Source: Candidatus Bathyarchaeota archaeon (lineage in GTDB: Archaea; Thermoproteota; Bathyarchaeia; RBG-16-48-13; JAGMEO01). Taken from it: a stretch of 5,350 bases of DNA. The stretch covers positions 1 to 5,350 of the forward strand of contig JAUVYS010000100.1 in the NCBI GenBank assembly GCA_030602965.1, written 5' to 3'. Below are positions 1 to 5,350 of the stretch, in pieces; within the stretch, counting starts at the first letter, position 1, and every line of letters starts with the position of its first letter. Under the pieces are notes generated by a model that ran no database searches, was not told where the DNA came from, and worked only from the letters and a program-made list of their open reading frames with translations. The position numbers and the translations under genes are program-made.

Positions 1-277
1 AAAAAAATTGATAGAAGAAAAACGTACATTTAAAAATTTAACTCCAACACACCTCTCAGACGCAGCCAAAAAAATTTTTGGTATGAAAATACAGATTAAT
101 GTTAAAGATATTGAAACGGCGACAGATCCATTAAAAGTGATTAAAGCACACAAGGCTAAAGGAGGCCCTGCTCCAAAAGAAGTTGAAAGGATGATAAAAA
201 ATCGAAAAAAACAATTGAAAAACAACAAAGATTGGATCAATAAACAACATTCTCTATTGGAAAAAATGTTAAAATGA
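1..277 (+). CDS. argH: Argininosuccinate lyase, C-terminal end (partial, 5' end outside window)
   Basis: Argininosuccinate lyase splits argininosuccinate into arginine and fumarate, the last step of arginine biosynthesis in the cytoplasm. The frame is open to the left edge, so only about the last 91 residues are seen; the TTG at position 8 is internal, not a start. The visible part matches the family's small C-terminal domain: a stretch resembling 'LTPxxL', then 'TDPLKVIKAHKAKGGPAPKEV', where GGPAPKEVERMI is the typical end motif of archaeal lyases, then a basic helical tail (ERMIKNRKKQLKNN). The catalytic signature loop (GSSxMPxKxN) would lie upstream of the window and cannot be checked. The gene ends in TGA and is followed by a T-run at 312-317. 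The assignment rests on the C-terminal motif only; another member of the fumarase/aspartase superfamily is possible but less likely. Confidence 0.82.
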   Translation, partial: KKLIEEKRTFKNLTPTHLSDAAKKIFGMKIQINVKDIETATDPLKVIKAHKAKGGPAPKEVERMIKNRKKQLKNNKDWINKQHSLLEKMLK

Positions 278-310
278 ATTACATGAGCCTTTAACGCAGT
301 AAATTACCTC

Positions 311-317
311 CTTTTTT
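311..317 (+). terminator. T-run terminator after argH
   Basis: A pyrimidine-rich stretch (acctcctttttt) with six T's lies about 35 bases past the argH stop. Archaeal RNA polymerase commonly stops at such T-tracts without a hairpin, and I see no convincing stem before it. It separates argH from the thermosome gene, which has its own promoter. Confidence 0.4.
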
Positions 318-344
318 AGTTTGGAAATCCAGTTTTCTTAATAT

Positions 345-362
345 TCGAGAAAAATTTAAATT
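345..362 (+). promoter_or_regulatory. BRE/TATA promoter of the thermosome gene
   Basis: A purine-rich BRE-like element (cgagaaaa, 345-352) runs into a TATA-like box (aatttaaatt, about 353-362). Transcription would be expected to start about 25 bases on, near 382-387, giving a leader of roughly 20 bases that contains the ribosome binding site at 392-396. I see no clear heat-shock operator such as the Phr palindrome of Thermococcales. Confidence 0.55.
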
Positions 363-391
363 ACTCATATTTGTAAAGTTGTGTTCTAAAT

Positions 392-396
392 GGAGG
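392..396 (+). promoter_or_regulatory. Shine-Dalgarno site that fixes the thermosome start
   Basis: GGAGG stands 9 bases before the ATG at 406, an ideal spacing. A second ATG at 402 lies only 5 bases away and is in another frame that lacks the chaperonin sequence. The ATG at 406 is therefore the start. Confidence 0.75.
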
Positions 397-405
397 TTTT
401 AATGT

Positions 406-2061
406 ATGACTCAAGCAATACAGGCTCAGATAGGTGGTCAACCTGTTCTGATTTTGAGGGAAGGTACTGGTAGGTCTAGGGGTAGAGACGCTCAAAGATC
501 CAACATTATGGCTGCACGCATAATATCAGAGGTGGTTAAATCTTCTTTTGGTCCTAGGGGTATGGATAAGATGCTTGTTGACAGTCTTGGTGATGTGACT
601 ATTACTAGTGATGGTGCTACGATTCTTGATGAGATGGATGTTGAGCATCCTGCTGCGAAGATGATGGTTGAAGTAGCGAAGACCACGGATGACGAAGTAG
701 GCGACGGAACCACATCAGTGGTCGTCTTGACAGGAGAGCTATTGAAGAAGGCAGAAGAACTTCTAGCAAAAGACGTACACCCAACAATTATTGTAGATGG
801 ATACAAGCAAGCTTCAAACAAAGCGTTGGCGGTCCTTGATAAAATAGCATTAGAGGTTTCTCCAACCGATAAGGAAATGCTGAAGAAAGTTGCGATGACA
901 TCAATGGCTAGTAAGATCGTTAGCGAAAATAGTGATTATTTAGCTGATCTGGCGGTGGAAGCTATACTCAAAGTTGCTGAAAAAGACGGTAAAGTATTCA
1001 AGGTTGATTTGGATGACATAGATGTTGAAAAGAAGACAGGAGCATCCTTAACAGAAACGAATTTGATAGAAGGTATGGCAATAGAGAAGGAAGTCGTTCA
1101 CCCAGGAATGCCAAAGAGGGTTAAAAACGCGAAGATAGCTCTTTTGGACACTGCTTTGGAAGTCCAGAAGACGGAGTTTGATGCAAAGATAAACATTGAG
1201 AGTCCAGAGCAGATGCAGGCTTTTCTTGATGAAGAAGAGCATATAATGCGAGACATGGCTGATAAGATTGCTAAAGTTGGGACAACTGTTGTCTTATGTC
1301 AGAAAGGAATTGATGACATGGTTCAGCACTTCCTTGCCCAGAAAGATATCATGGCGGTAAGAAGAGTTAAACAATCCAGCATAGAGAAGCTTACCAAAGC
1401 TACAGGCGGAAGAATCGTTACAAACCTAAAAGATCTTTCAAAGAAAGACTTGGGAAAAGCAAAACTAGTGGAAGAACGGAAACTTGGTGATGACGAGTGG
1501 ATATTTATTGAAGGTTGCGATAATCCTAAAGCTTTAACTTTGATGGTAAGGGGTGGCACTGATAAGATCGTTGACGAGGCTGAAAGGTCGATTCACGACG
1601 CCCTCTGCGTGATCCGTGATGTGGTGGAAAAGCCAAAGGTCGTTGCTGGCGGTGGAGCTCCAGAGATGGAAGTTGCATCTCGCCTCAAAGAATGGGCTGA
1701 AGGTCTCTCTGGCAGAGTGCAGTTGGCAGCATTGAACTTTGCAGAAGCTTTAGAAGTGATGCCTGTCACTCTTGCTGAAAATGCTGGTATGGACCCGATA
1801 GACGTGGCTGTTGAATTAAGAGCTCGTCACGAGAAAGGTGAGAAATGGGCTGGAGTTGACGTGTTCAGTGGCGAAGTCAAGGACATGACGAAACTCGATG
1901 TCTACGAACCAATAGCCGTAAAGGAACAGATTGTGAAATGTGCTACAGAAGCAGCCTCAATGATCCTGAGAATAGATGACGTTATAGCGTCTTCAAAATC
2001 TGCTATGCCTGCAGGACCGCCAGGAGGACCTGGAGGCGGAATGGGTGGCGGAGAATACTAA
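406..2061 (+). CDS. ths: Thermosome subunit (group II chaperonin)
   Basis: This is an archaeal group II chaperonin subunit, related to eukaryotic CCT/TRiC, which assembles into a two-ring ATP-driven folding chamber in the cytoplasm. The 551 residues are full length for the family. The equatorial ATP-binding motifs are present: SSFGPRGMDKMLVD at 46-59, TSDGATIL at 67-74, GDGTTS at 99-104, the catalytic aspartate in ERSIHDAL (D398), and GGGAPE at 415-420. Residues of about 150-210 and 365-410 form the intermediate domain, with the apical substrate-binding domain and built-in lid between them. The tail is the Gly/Met-rich repeat usual in archaeal subunits (GGPGGGMGGGEY). The start is set by GGAGG at 392-396. 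It has its own promoter and T-tract terminators, so it is probably monocistronic. Most archaea have two or three paralogues; I cannot tell alpha from beta here. Confidence 0.97.
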   Translation: MTQAIQAQIGGQPVLILREGTGRSRGRDAQRSNIMAARIISEVVKSSFGPRGMDKMLVDSLGDVTITSDGATILDEMDVEHPAAKMMVEVAKTTDDEVGDGTTSVVVLTGELLKKAEELLAKDVHPTIIVDGYKQASNKALAVLDKIALEVSPTDKEMLKKVAMTSMASKIVSENSDYLADLAVEAILKVAEKDGKVFKVDLDDIDVEKKTGASLTETNLIEGMAIEKEVVHPGMPKRVKNAKIALLDTALEVQKTEFDAKINIESPEQMQAFLDEEEHIMRDMADKIAKVGTTVVLCQKGIDDMVQHFLAQKDIMAVRRVKQSSIEKLTKATGGRIVTNLKDLSKKDLGKAKLVEERKLGDDEWIFIEGCDNPKALTLMVRGGTDKIVDEAERSIHDALCVIRDVVEKPKVVAGGGAPEMEVASRLKEWAEGLSGRVQLAALNFAEALEVMPVTLAENAGMDPIDVAVELRARHEKGEKWAGVDVFSGEVKDMTKLDVYEPIAVKEQIVKCATEAASMILRIDDVIASSKSAMPAGPPGGPGGGMGGGEY

Positions 2062-2070
2062 CACCCTTAA

Positions 2071-2089
2071 CCCCCTTTTTCTTTTTTTT
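2071..2089 (+). terminator. Pyrimidine-tract terminator of the thermosome gene
   Basis: Ten bases after the stop codon the plus strand runs cccccttttt-cttttttt, giving T5 and T7-8 tracts, with a further T9 run at 2110-2118. Repeated U-tracts of this kind are the usual intrinsic stop signals in archaea and suit a highly expressed gene. Confidence 0.65.
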
Positions 2090-2102
2090 AGAATTTTATG
2101 TG

Positions 2103-2131
2103 AGTACAATTTTTTTTTAAAAGAGTGTACT
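2103..2131. repeat. Small inverted repeat around the second T-run
   Basis: AGTACA at 2103-2108 is matched by TGTACT at 2126-2131, with a 17-base spacer that contains the T9 run. The 6-bp stem is weak. It may add to termination after the thermosome gene, or may be chance in AT-rich DNA. Confidence 0.3.
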
Positions 2132-2141
2132 ATCTATTTTT

Positions 2142-2252
2142 TTATTGATTAGATAAATGGACGGCTCTAGACTCTGTTAGTGCTTGTGCTGTCTTTCTTC
2201 TTGCGCTTTGCACAAGTCTCCAAACAGTTCCACGTGAGACACCCATTTTCCA
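2142..2252 (-). pseudogene. Remnant of a DUF134/UPF0251 DNA-binding protein (C-terminal part)
   Basis: On the minus strand the frame reads KMGVSRGTVWRLVQSARRK then TAQALTESRAV, ending in TAA at 2142-2144. This closely follows the conserved core of the DUF134/UPF0251 family (typically KMGVSRGTxWRLLxxARKKVAxALVEGxA), small helix-turn-helix proteins of roughly 100 residues. Only the second half of the helix-turn-helix and the following helix remain. An in-frame TAA at 2253-2255 lies two codons before the internal ATG, and no frame upstream carries the expected N-terminal part (a segment like LxxDExEALRLxDxEGLSQEEAA). With half of its DNA-binding domain missing, it is most likely a decayed gene end. 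A functional 34-residue peptide starting at the ATG (2246) is possible but unlikely. I see no promoter or ribosome binding site for it. Confidence 0.65.
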
Positions 2253-2374
2253 TTAAAGAAAGTAAATATACAATTACAAAATCTATTGTTTATTATCCTT
2301 TACCTATTTTCAGAAAAAGTTCTCGGCACCACATCTACAACTAGTTTTATTCTATCTCGAACACAATATGTACA

Positions 2375-2394
2375 CGAAAGAAAAACTAAAATAT
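2375..2394 (+). promoter_or_regulatory. Probable promoter of the ZIP transporter operon
   Basis: A purine-rich stretch (cgaaagaaaaac, 2375-2386) followed by taaaatat (2387-2394) resembles an archaeal BRE plus TATA box. It would start transcription near 2415-2420, leaving a leader of about 30 bases before the ATG at 2450. A weaker candidate, ctatat at 2416-2421, would give a nearly leaderless message instead. Confidence 0.4.
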
Positions 2395-2430
2395 GTTTGC
2401 CTTTTACGATAGGATCTATATGAGAATTAT

Positions 2431-2440
2431 TACCTAGGTA
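2431..2440. promoter_or_regulatory. Perfect 10-bp palindrome before the ZIP start (candidate operator)
   Basis: TACCTAGGTA is identical to its own reverse complement and ends 9 bases before the ATG at 2450. Its right half supplies the only Shine-Dalgarno-like bases (AGGT) for that start. A protein bound here could block transcription or translation of the metal transporter. The operator role is inferred from position only; a 10-bp palindrome may also be chance. Confidence 0.3.
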
Positions 2441-2449
2441 TTGGTCTTA

Positions 2450-3178
2450 ATGTTGAATACCTTTTTAATAACAGTGATGGCTAGTTTTTTGGCGTGTTTA
2501 GTGACAACCATTGGCATATTGGTGATAAAGAGGTACGAGGAGTGGGGTAAACGAAACATTGTCTATTTCATGTGTTTTGCAGCAGGAGTGCTTGTTTCAG
2601 TTTCATTCTTGCACATAATTCCTAAATCTTTTGAAATGAATGAGTCTGCACCTATTTTCCTTTTAATTGGTTTCGTGTCTTTACATGTGCTTAGCGCGTT
2701 TCTAAGTGGATACAATCAAGATAAAGGAGACCTTAAAGATAGAAGCACAGGAATCATAACACTGATAGGAATTGGCTTGCACTCTTTTATAGATGGAGTT
2801 GTGTATTCAGTCACCTTCAATGTAAGCATTTTCACAGGGCTAATAGCAGCCATCGGGATGGTCTTGCACGAGTTTCCTGAAGGAATCATAACATTTCTAC
2901 TTTCAATAAAAGGCGGATTTAGTGATAAAAAGTCTTCAGTGTATGCTTTCCTTGCAGCAGCGCTATCAACGCCTTTAGGTACGCTAGTTTCGTTCCCTTT
3001 CATAAGCAACATCGAAAAACCATTTTTGGGCATTTTACTTGCGACTTCTGCAGGTGCATTGGTCTACGTCGGTGCAACTCACTTACTGCCTGAAGCAATA
3101 GAAGAACACAAAAAACACAGTTTAATCGCCTTCTTTTTTGGGATAACTGTCGCAGTAATGATAATTCTAACGAAATAA
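2450..3178 (+). CDS. ZIP-family divalent metal transporter (ZupT/GufA-like)
   Basis: ZIP proteins move zinc, iron or manganese across the membrane into the cytoplasm. The 242 residues form about eight membrane spans (near 2-26, 36-57, 68-87, 101-121, 128-152, 163-185, 192-213, 224-240), the family's usual number. The metal-site motifs are present: HSFIDG at 111-116 in span 4 and HEFPEG at 140-145 in span 5, plus a histidine in span 2 (H55, LHIIPKSFE) and HLLPEA at 211-216 in span 7. The loop after span 3 is short and lacks the His-rich segment of many eukaryotic ZIPs. I chose the ATG at 2450 over an in-frame TTG at 2441 because AGGT at 2435-2438 suits it better. The next gene begins 41 bases on, suggesting one transcript. 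The metal carried cannot be told from the sequence. Confidence 0.9.
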   Translation: MLNTFLITVMASFLACLVTTIGILVIKRYEEWGKRNIVYFMCFAAGVLVSVSFLHIIPKSFEMNESAPIFLLIGFVSLHVLSAFLSGYNQDKGDLKDRSTGIITLIGIGLHSFIDGVVYSVTFNVSIFTGLIAAIGMVLHEFPEGIITFLLSIKGGFSDKKSSVYAFLAAALSTPLGTLVSFPFISNIEKPFLGILLATSAGALVYVGATHLLPEAIEEHKKHSLIAFFFGITVAVMIILTK

Positions 3179-3219
3179 TAAATCAATCTCGTTCAAATCG
3201 AGCTAATGTGACAAATATT

Positions 3220-3795
3220 ATGAAATATCACATTTACCTCTTTAGACATGGTGAAACCTACTATAACAGAAGCAAAAGGTTTACCGGATGGGTAAACTCA
3301 AGATTAACACCTAAAGGAATCGAACAAGCCAAGATAATAGCTGAGAAATTGAGAGAAAAGACGTTTCAAATAGGATTTAAGACAAGTCTATTTCGTTCTT
3401 CAAATAGTCTAAAACCAGTCTTGAAATATCATCCAGAATGCAAGAAAATCGTTGTTGATGATAGAATTATCGAACGATCTTATGGGATTCTTCAAAGAAA
3501 GTATCACATAACCATAATTAGAGAATATGGTAAGAAACAGTTTGACATTTGGCATAGATCTTATGATGTTCCACCTCCAGGTGGAGAGTCGATAAAAATG
3601 GTTGAAAAACGAGTCCTATCTTTCATAAAAGATTTAATTGACCTCATTAAAAGAGAAAGAGCCAATGTTGTGGTATCAGCTCATGGAAATTCAATGAGAC
3701 CATTTAGAAGGTATTTTGAAAATCTAACCATAGATCAGATGATGAAACTAGAAAACCCTCACAACGAATATTTTGATTATGCCGTAGAATCATGA
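3220..3795 (+). CDS. Cofactor-dependent phosphoglycerate mutase homologue (histidine phosphatase superfamily), short
   Basis: Family members either interconvert 3- and 2-phosphoglycerate in glycolysis or act as phosphatases, through a phosphohistidine. The catalytic set is visible (numbered from the ATG): RHGE at 9-12 with nucleophile H10, R59 in LFRSS, the acid E85 in IIERSYGILQ, and the second histidine H155 in AHGNSMR. FTGW (21-24), LTPKG and PPPGGES (118-124) are hallmarks of the dPGM branch rather than of generic phosphatases. At 191 residues it is shorter than the usual 230-250; the region after the ER-YG-LQ motif is compressed, and the usual LQG reads LQR. Most archaea use the unrelated iPGM, so mutase activity is not certain; a sugar-phosphate phosphatase is the alternative. 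A GTG at 3208 would add four residues; neither start has a clear Shine-Dalgarno. It is probably co-transcribed with the upstream ZIP gene. Confidence 0.85.
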   Translation: MKYHIYLFRHGETYYNRSKRFTGWVNSRLTPKGIEQAKIIAEKLREKTFQIGFKTSLFRSSNSLKPVLKYHPECKKIVVDDRIIERSYGILQRKYHITIIREYGKKQFDIWHRSYDVPPPGGESIKMVEKRVLSFIKDLIDLIKRERANVVVSAHGNSMRPFRRYFENLTIDQMMKLENPHNEYFDYAVES

Positions 3796-3799
3796 CAGC

Positions 3800-3847
3800 G
3801 ATCGATCAGACTGCGCGTGTGAATTTTCCTATGTGATCTGATAGATC
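3800..3847. repeat. Imperfect inverted repeat in the convergent spacer
   Basis: GATCGATCAGA (3800-3810) faces TCTGATAGATC (3837-3847): 10 of 11 positions pair across a 26-base loop. The right arm region can also fold on its own (GATCT-gat-AGATC, 3835-3847). It lies 5 bases after the phosphoglycerate mutase stop, where a bidirectional terminator or RNA-stabilising hairpin would be expected. Confidence 0.45.
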
Positions 3848-3851
3848 CAAT

Positions 3852-3865
3852 AAAAAAAGGGGGGG
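3852..3865 (-). terminator. C7T7 tract, probable terminator of the ECF S-component gene
   Basis: On the plus strand this is seven A's then seven G's; on the minus strand it reads ccccccc-ttttttt, about 60 bases past the stop of the gene ending at 3923. The T7 run followed by the inverted repeat at 3800-3847 makes a plausible archaeal stop. The pattern resembles the C-then-T tract after the thermosome gene. Confidence 0.45.
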
Positions 3866-3922
3866 ATTAGTATAAATTCTTGCGAGTGCACTGGTAACCC
3901 CTCGACTACCATCACATAAGCA

Positions 3923-4525
3923 TTAATTTATGGTTTTTCTAGATTCGTTTTGCATAATTTCTCGTATGTTTTGGTAACTAATTCTTGCCAGGAGGTAGCC
4001 GATGGGGACTGTGTAGAGGGCAAGGGTGACGTTGAAGAAGCCAACGACTGGAAGCATCGTGACCACCGCTTCTGCTGGCATGCTGAACCCAATTGGAGGC
4101 GGATAAGGGAGAAAGATCCAGTTCACGATTGTCATGACTGCCACCCTCATTATTATTCCAAGGGTGGTGGAGGAAGCCACCATTATAGCTCTACTGCCCT
4201 TACTGAATTGGTGATCCCAGACACGCTTTGCACCATAAACACCGAGCAGCGTACTCAATACGGCTACAAGATTGTATAATGGACCTGTTGGAAGTGCTCC
4301 TGGAAATACAGCCAACAATACGAGGGTGTTTATGACCGATATTACAACTCCCGCTCTAAGGCCATAGAGGAGAAGTGCAACAACTATCGGCACCTCCCAT
4401 ACTTGGTATATGAGGAAAGGTGCATAGGGTGCTGGAACCTTCACAGGCGAGAGGTTAAGAGCAACAGTAACAGCAGCAAACACCGTAATCCCAGCAATCG
4501 TCTTAGAATCCATGATCACAATCAT
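3923..4525 (-). CDS. ECF-type transporter S component-like membrane protein (RibU-like)
   Basis: This 200-residue protein is almost wholly hydrophobic, with about six spans (near 8-26, 44-58, 59-76, 84-100, 112-137, 155-182) and short loops. Size, span count, Pro/Gly-rich loops (KVPAPYAPF at 29-37, FPGALPTGPLYN at 74-85, LPYPPPIGFSMP at 139-150) and charged residues near span ends fit the substrate-binding S component of energy-coupling factor vitamin transporters, perhaps the riboflavin branch. This is a family-level impression without a diagnostic motif, so the substrate stays open. No ATPase (EcfA) or EcfT gene lies next to it, as in group II systems where a shared module is encoded elsewhere. 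I favour the ATG at 4523-4525 because a TATA-like box sits about 25-35 bases before it, implying a leaderless message; an ATG four codons in (4513) is the alternative. The C-terminal tail is polar. Confidence 0.65.
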   Translation of the reverse strand: MIVIMDSKTIAGITVFAAVTVALNLSPVKVPAPYAPFLIYQVWEVPIVVALLLYGLRAGVVISVINTLVLLAVFPGALPTGPLYNLVAVLSTLLGVYGAKRVWDHQFSKGSRAIMVASSTTLGIIMRVAVMTIVNWIFLPYPPPIGFSMPAEAVVTMLPVVGFFNVTLALYTVPIGYLLARISYQNIREIMQNESRKTIN

Positions 4526-4549
4526 CTGGTTAGTAAGTGTATAAGCTTT

Positions 4550-4560
4550 GTTAATTTAAC
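4550..4560 (-). promoter_or_regulatory. TATA-like box for the ECF S-component gene
   Basis: On the minus strand gttaaattaac lies 25-35 bases before the ATG at 4525, the distance expected between a TATA box and the transcription start. There is no Shine-Dalgarno, so the message is probably leaderless. A second AT-rich candidate (cttata, 4541-4546) is too close. Confidence 0.45.
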
Positions 4561-4580
4561 AGTAGCTACTCAAAAAAGAG

Positions 4581-4587
4581 TTATACA
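4581..4587 (+). promoter_or_regulatory. TATA-like box before the broken membrane-protein frame
   Basis: TTATACA follows a purine-rich stretch (caaaaaagag, 4571-4580) that could serve as a BRE. A start of transcription near 4610 would make the ATG at 4617 almost leaderless. It faces away from the promoter at 4550-4560, so the 91 bases between the two ATGs would be a shared divergent control region. Confidence 0.35.
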
Positions 4588-4616
4588 AAAAACACGCATA
4601 CATTCACTCAAATAGT

Positions 4617-4994
4617 ATGAATTATCATTCAGACGAGAATATTCCCCCGACTACCAAACTCTTGTTTTTTAGATGGTTTTTAGTTCTGTTTCGAGGAGTG
4701 CTTTTTCCTTTGGCTCATTGCATTGTTTGATGAGGTTTATGGCTACATCCATATGGTGGTATCGGTTCTGTTTTTTTGTCTTTAGGTCTCACCTCTTTAA
4801 TTTATGCTTGGGAGAAAAGATCCCGAACAGCTATCGTGTCAGTTATCGAATTATTAACATGGTCATTATATTTTTCTGGGATGCTGACCCCTGGAGTAGC
4901 AGTACCCGAGATAATATCTGTTATAGCTGCTACTTCATGGATTGTACAATCATCTGTCCAAATCTATAAAAAGGAACCTAAGCACACGATGTAA
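4617..4994 (+). pseudogene. Small membrane protein gene broken by tandem in-frame TGA codons
   Basis: From the ATG at 4617 a single frame runs 126 codons to TAA at 4992, interrupted only by TGATGA at 4728-4733 (codons 38 and 39). Both sides read like one membrane protein: a polar N-terminus (MNYHSDENIPPTTK), a span before the stops (about 14-37, ending PLAHCIV), and after them spans near 47-65, 72-90 and 95-115, with a charged loop (AWEKRSRTA) and a charged tail (IYKKEPKHTM). I do not recognise the family. Because the frame is unchanged on both sides, nonsense mutation explains it better than a frameshift. TGA is a real stop here: argH, the mutase gene and the DUF362 gene all end in it. Alternatively a shorter protein starts at the TTG at 4776 (72 residues), which would drop the first span and most of the loop, or the frame is chance. 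No ribosome binding site is seen. Confidence 0.45.
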
Positions 4995-5052
4995 AATTAA
5001 ATTGATCGATGTTGATAATTATTAGGTGTTTTATTGTAAGTAGATATTACCA

Positions 5053-5350
5053 TCATATTTTAATTAAATTATAATCTCTTATTCCAACACCGTGCTTTTC
5101 TATGAGTTTAAGGTGTGCAGTTGGGCTAATATTATTAATAATTTTGAATTTATCTGTTCCTGGTTTTAGAGCTCCTGCTTCCTCTGCTTTCGATCCAGGG
5201 ATGCCATTTACTTCATTTATTAAATCTATTGAAGCTTGATCTATAGCCACTGGATCATAGGATGCAGTTATTCCTATGTCAGGAACTATGTGTAGATCAG
5301 ACCATCCTTGTTGAAGATGTTCACAGTCACAAAGCCAGTCAACGTCAATA
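5053..5350 (-). CDS. DUF362 family protein, C-terminal end (partial, 5' end outside window)
   Basis: The minus-strand frame is open from the right edge and ends in TGA at 5053-5055, giving the last 98 residues. It reads DVDWLCDCEH, then HIVPDIGITASYDPVAIDQA, then NEVNGIPGSKAEEAGALKPG, and ends GVGIRDYNLIKI. The 'PDIG-x-AS-x-DPVAIDQAS-x-DL' core and the following 'PGSKAEE...LKPGxDKF' stretch are typical of archaeal and clostridial DUF362 proteins, many of which also carry a 4Fe-4S ferredoxin domain. Two cysteines are present in the CDC motif; any ferredoxin cysteines would be upstream of the window. The biochemical role of the family is not established. The GTG at 5250 lies inside the conserved core and is not a real start. 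Confidence 0.85.
   Translation of the reverse strand, partial: IDVDWLCDCEHLQQGWSDLHIVPDIGITASYDPVAIDQASIDLINEVNGIPGSKAEEAGALKPGTDKFKIINNISPTAHLKLIEKHGVGIRDYNLIKI

Noticed and set aside
402..404. ATG at 402 as the thermosome start.
   Set aside because: It is in a different frame from the chaperonin and only 5 bases from the GGAGG; the ATG at 406 has the correct frame and spacing.
2169..2219. Inverted repeats CTTGTGC/GCACAAG and AGACT/AGTCT, as a possible structured RNA.
   Set aside because: They fall inside the DUF134 remnant, whose codons explain the sequence, and the two repeats overlap on one side so they cannot form one clean stem.
2300..2446. Open minus-strand frame of about 48 codons with a CxxC motif, ending in SENR then TAA.
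   Set aside because: It has no start codon, no ribosome binding site and no family resemblance I recognise, and it overlaps the ZIP control region. It is probably chance, though it could be further debris of the gene remnant at 2142-2252.
3187..3202. Small inverted repeat CTCG/CGAG between the ZIP and mutase genes.
   Set aside because: A 4-bp stem is too short to mean anything by itself.
3885..3916. Possible tRNA 3' end (sequence ending ctcgactacca).
   Set aside because: No T-loop (GTTCRANTC), anticodon arm or matching 5' acceptor strand can be found around it.
4728..4733. Tandem TGA as selenocysteine or as a genome-wide tryptophan codon.
   Set aside because: Three genes in the window end in TGA, there is no visible selenocysteine insertion element, and two adjacent selenocysteines would be exceptional.
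4673..4969. A 98-codon plus-strand frame starting at the ATG at 4673.
   Set aside because: Its composition is rich in Cys, Phe, Arg and Trp with no domain-like pattern, and it overlaps the more protein-like frame of 4617-4994. I treat it as a shadow.

Overview
The window looks archaeal. It carries a thermosome (group II chaperonin) gene, AT-rich TATA/BRE-like promoters, T-tract terminators and a mix of Shine-Dalgarno and apparently leaderless starts. The thermosome and the small membrane proteins resemble those of the TACK archaea, perhaps Bathyarchaeia. That placement is a recollection of family resemblance, not a computed result.

Layout. Positions 1-277 (+) hold the 3' end of an argininosuccinate lyase gene. 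Positions 278-405 hold a terminator, then the promoter and leader of the thermosome gene (406-2061, +). The next 388 bases (2062-2449) have no intact gene. They contain the thermosome terminator tracts, a 34-codon remnant of a DUF134/UPF0251 DNA-binding protein on the minus strand, and the control region of the next gene, including a perfect 10-bp palindrome. A ZIP-family metal transporter (2450-3178, +) is followed after about 40 bases by a short cofactor-dependent phosphoglycerate mutase homologue (3220-3795, +); these two are probably co-transcribed. A 127-base convergent spacer with an imperfect inverted repeat and an A7G7 run separates them from an ECF-type S-component membrane protein (3923-4525, -). 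Its promoter is divergent from that of a small membrane-protein reading frame (4617-4994, +), which is broken by two adjacent in-frame TGA codons. The window ends inside the C-terminal part of a DUF362 protein (5053-5350, -).

The genes do not form one obvious pathway: arginine biosynthesis, protein folding, metal transport, sugar-phosphate or phosphatase chemistry, vitamin uptake and a probable iron-sulfur protein sit side by side. This is ordinary archaeal chromosome with two decayed loci (2142-2252 and 4617-4994). I see no CRISPR array, insertion sequence, tRNA, rRNA or defence system, and no convincing new multi-gene system. The most interesting items are the two gene remnants and the palindrome at the metal transporter start.
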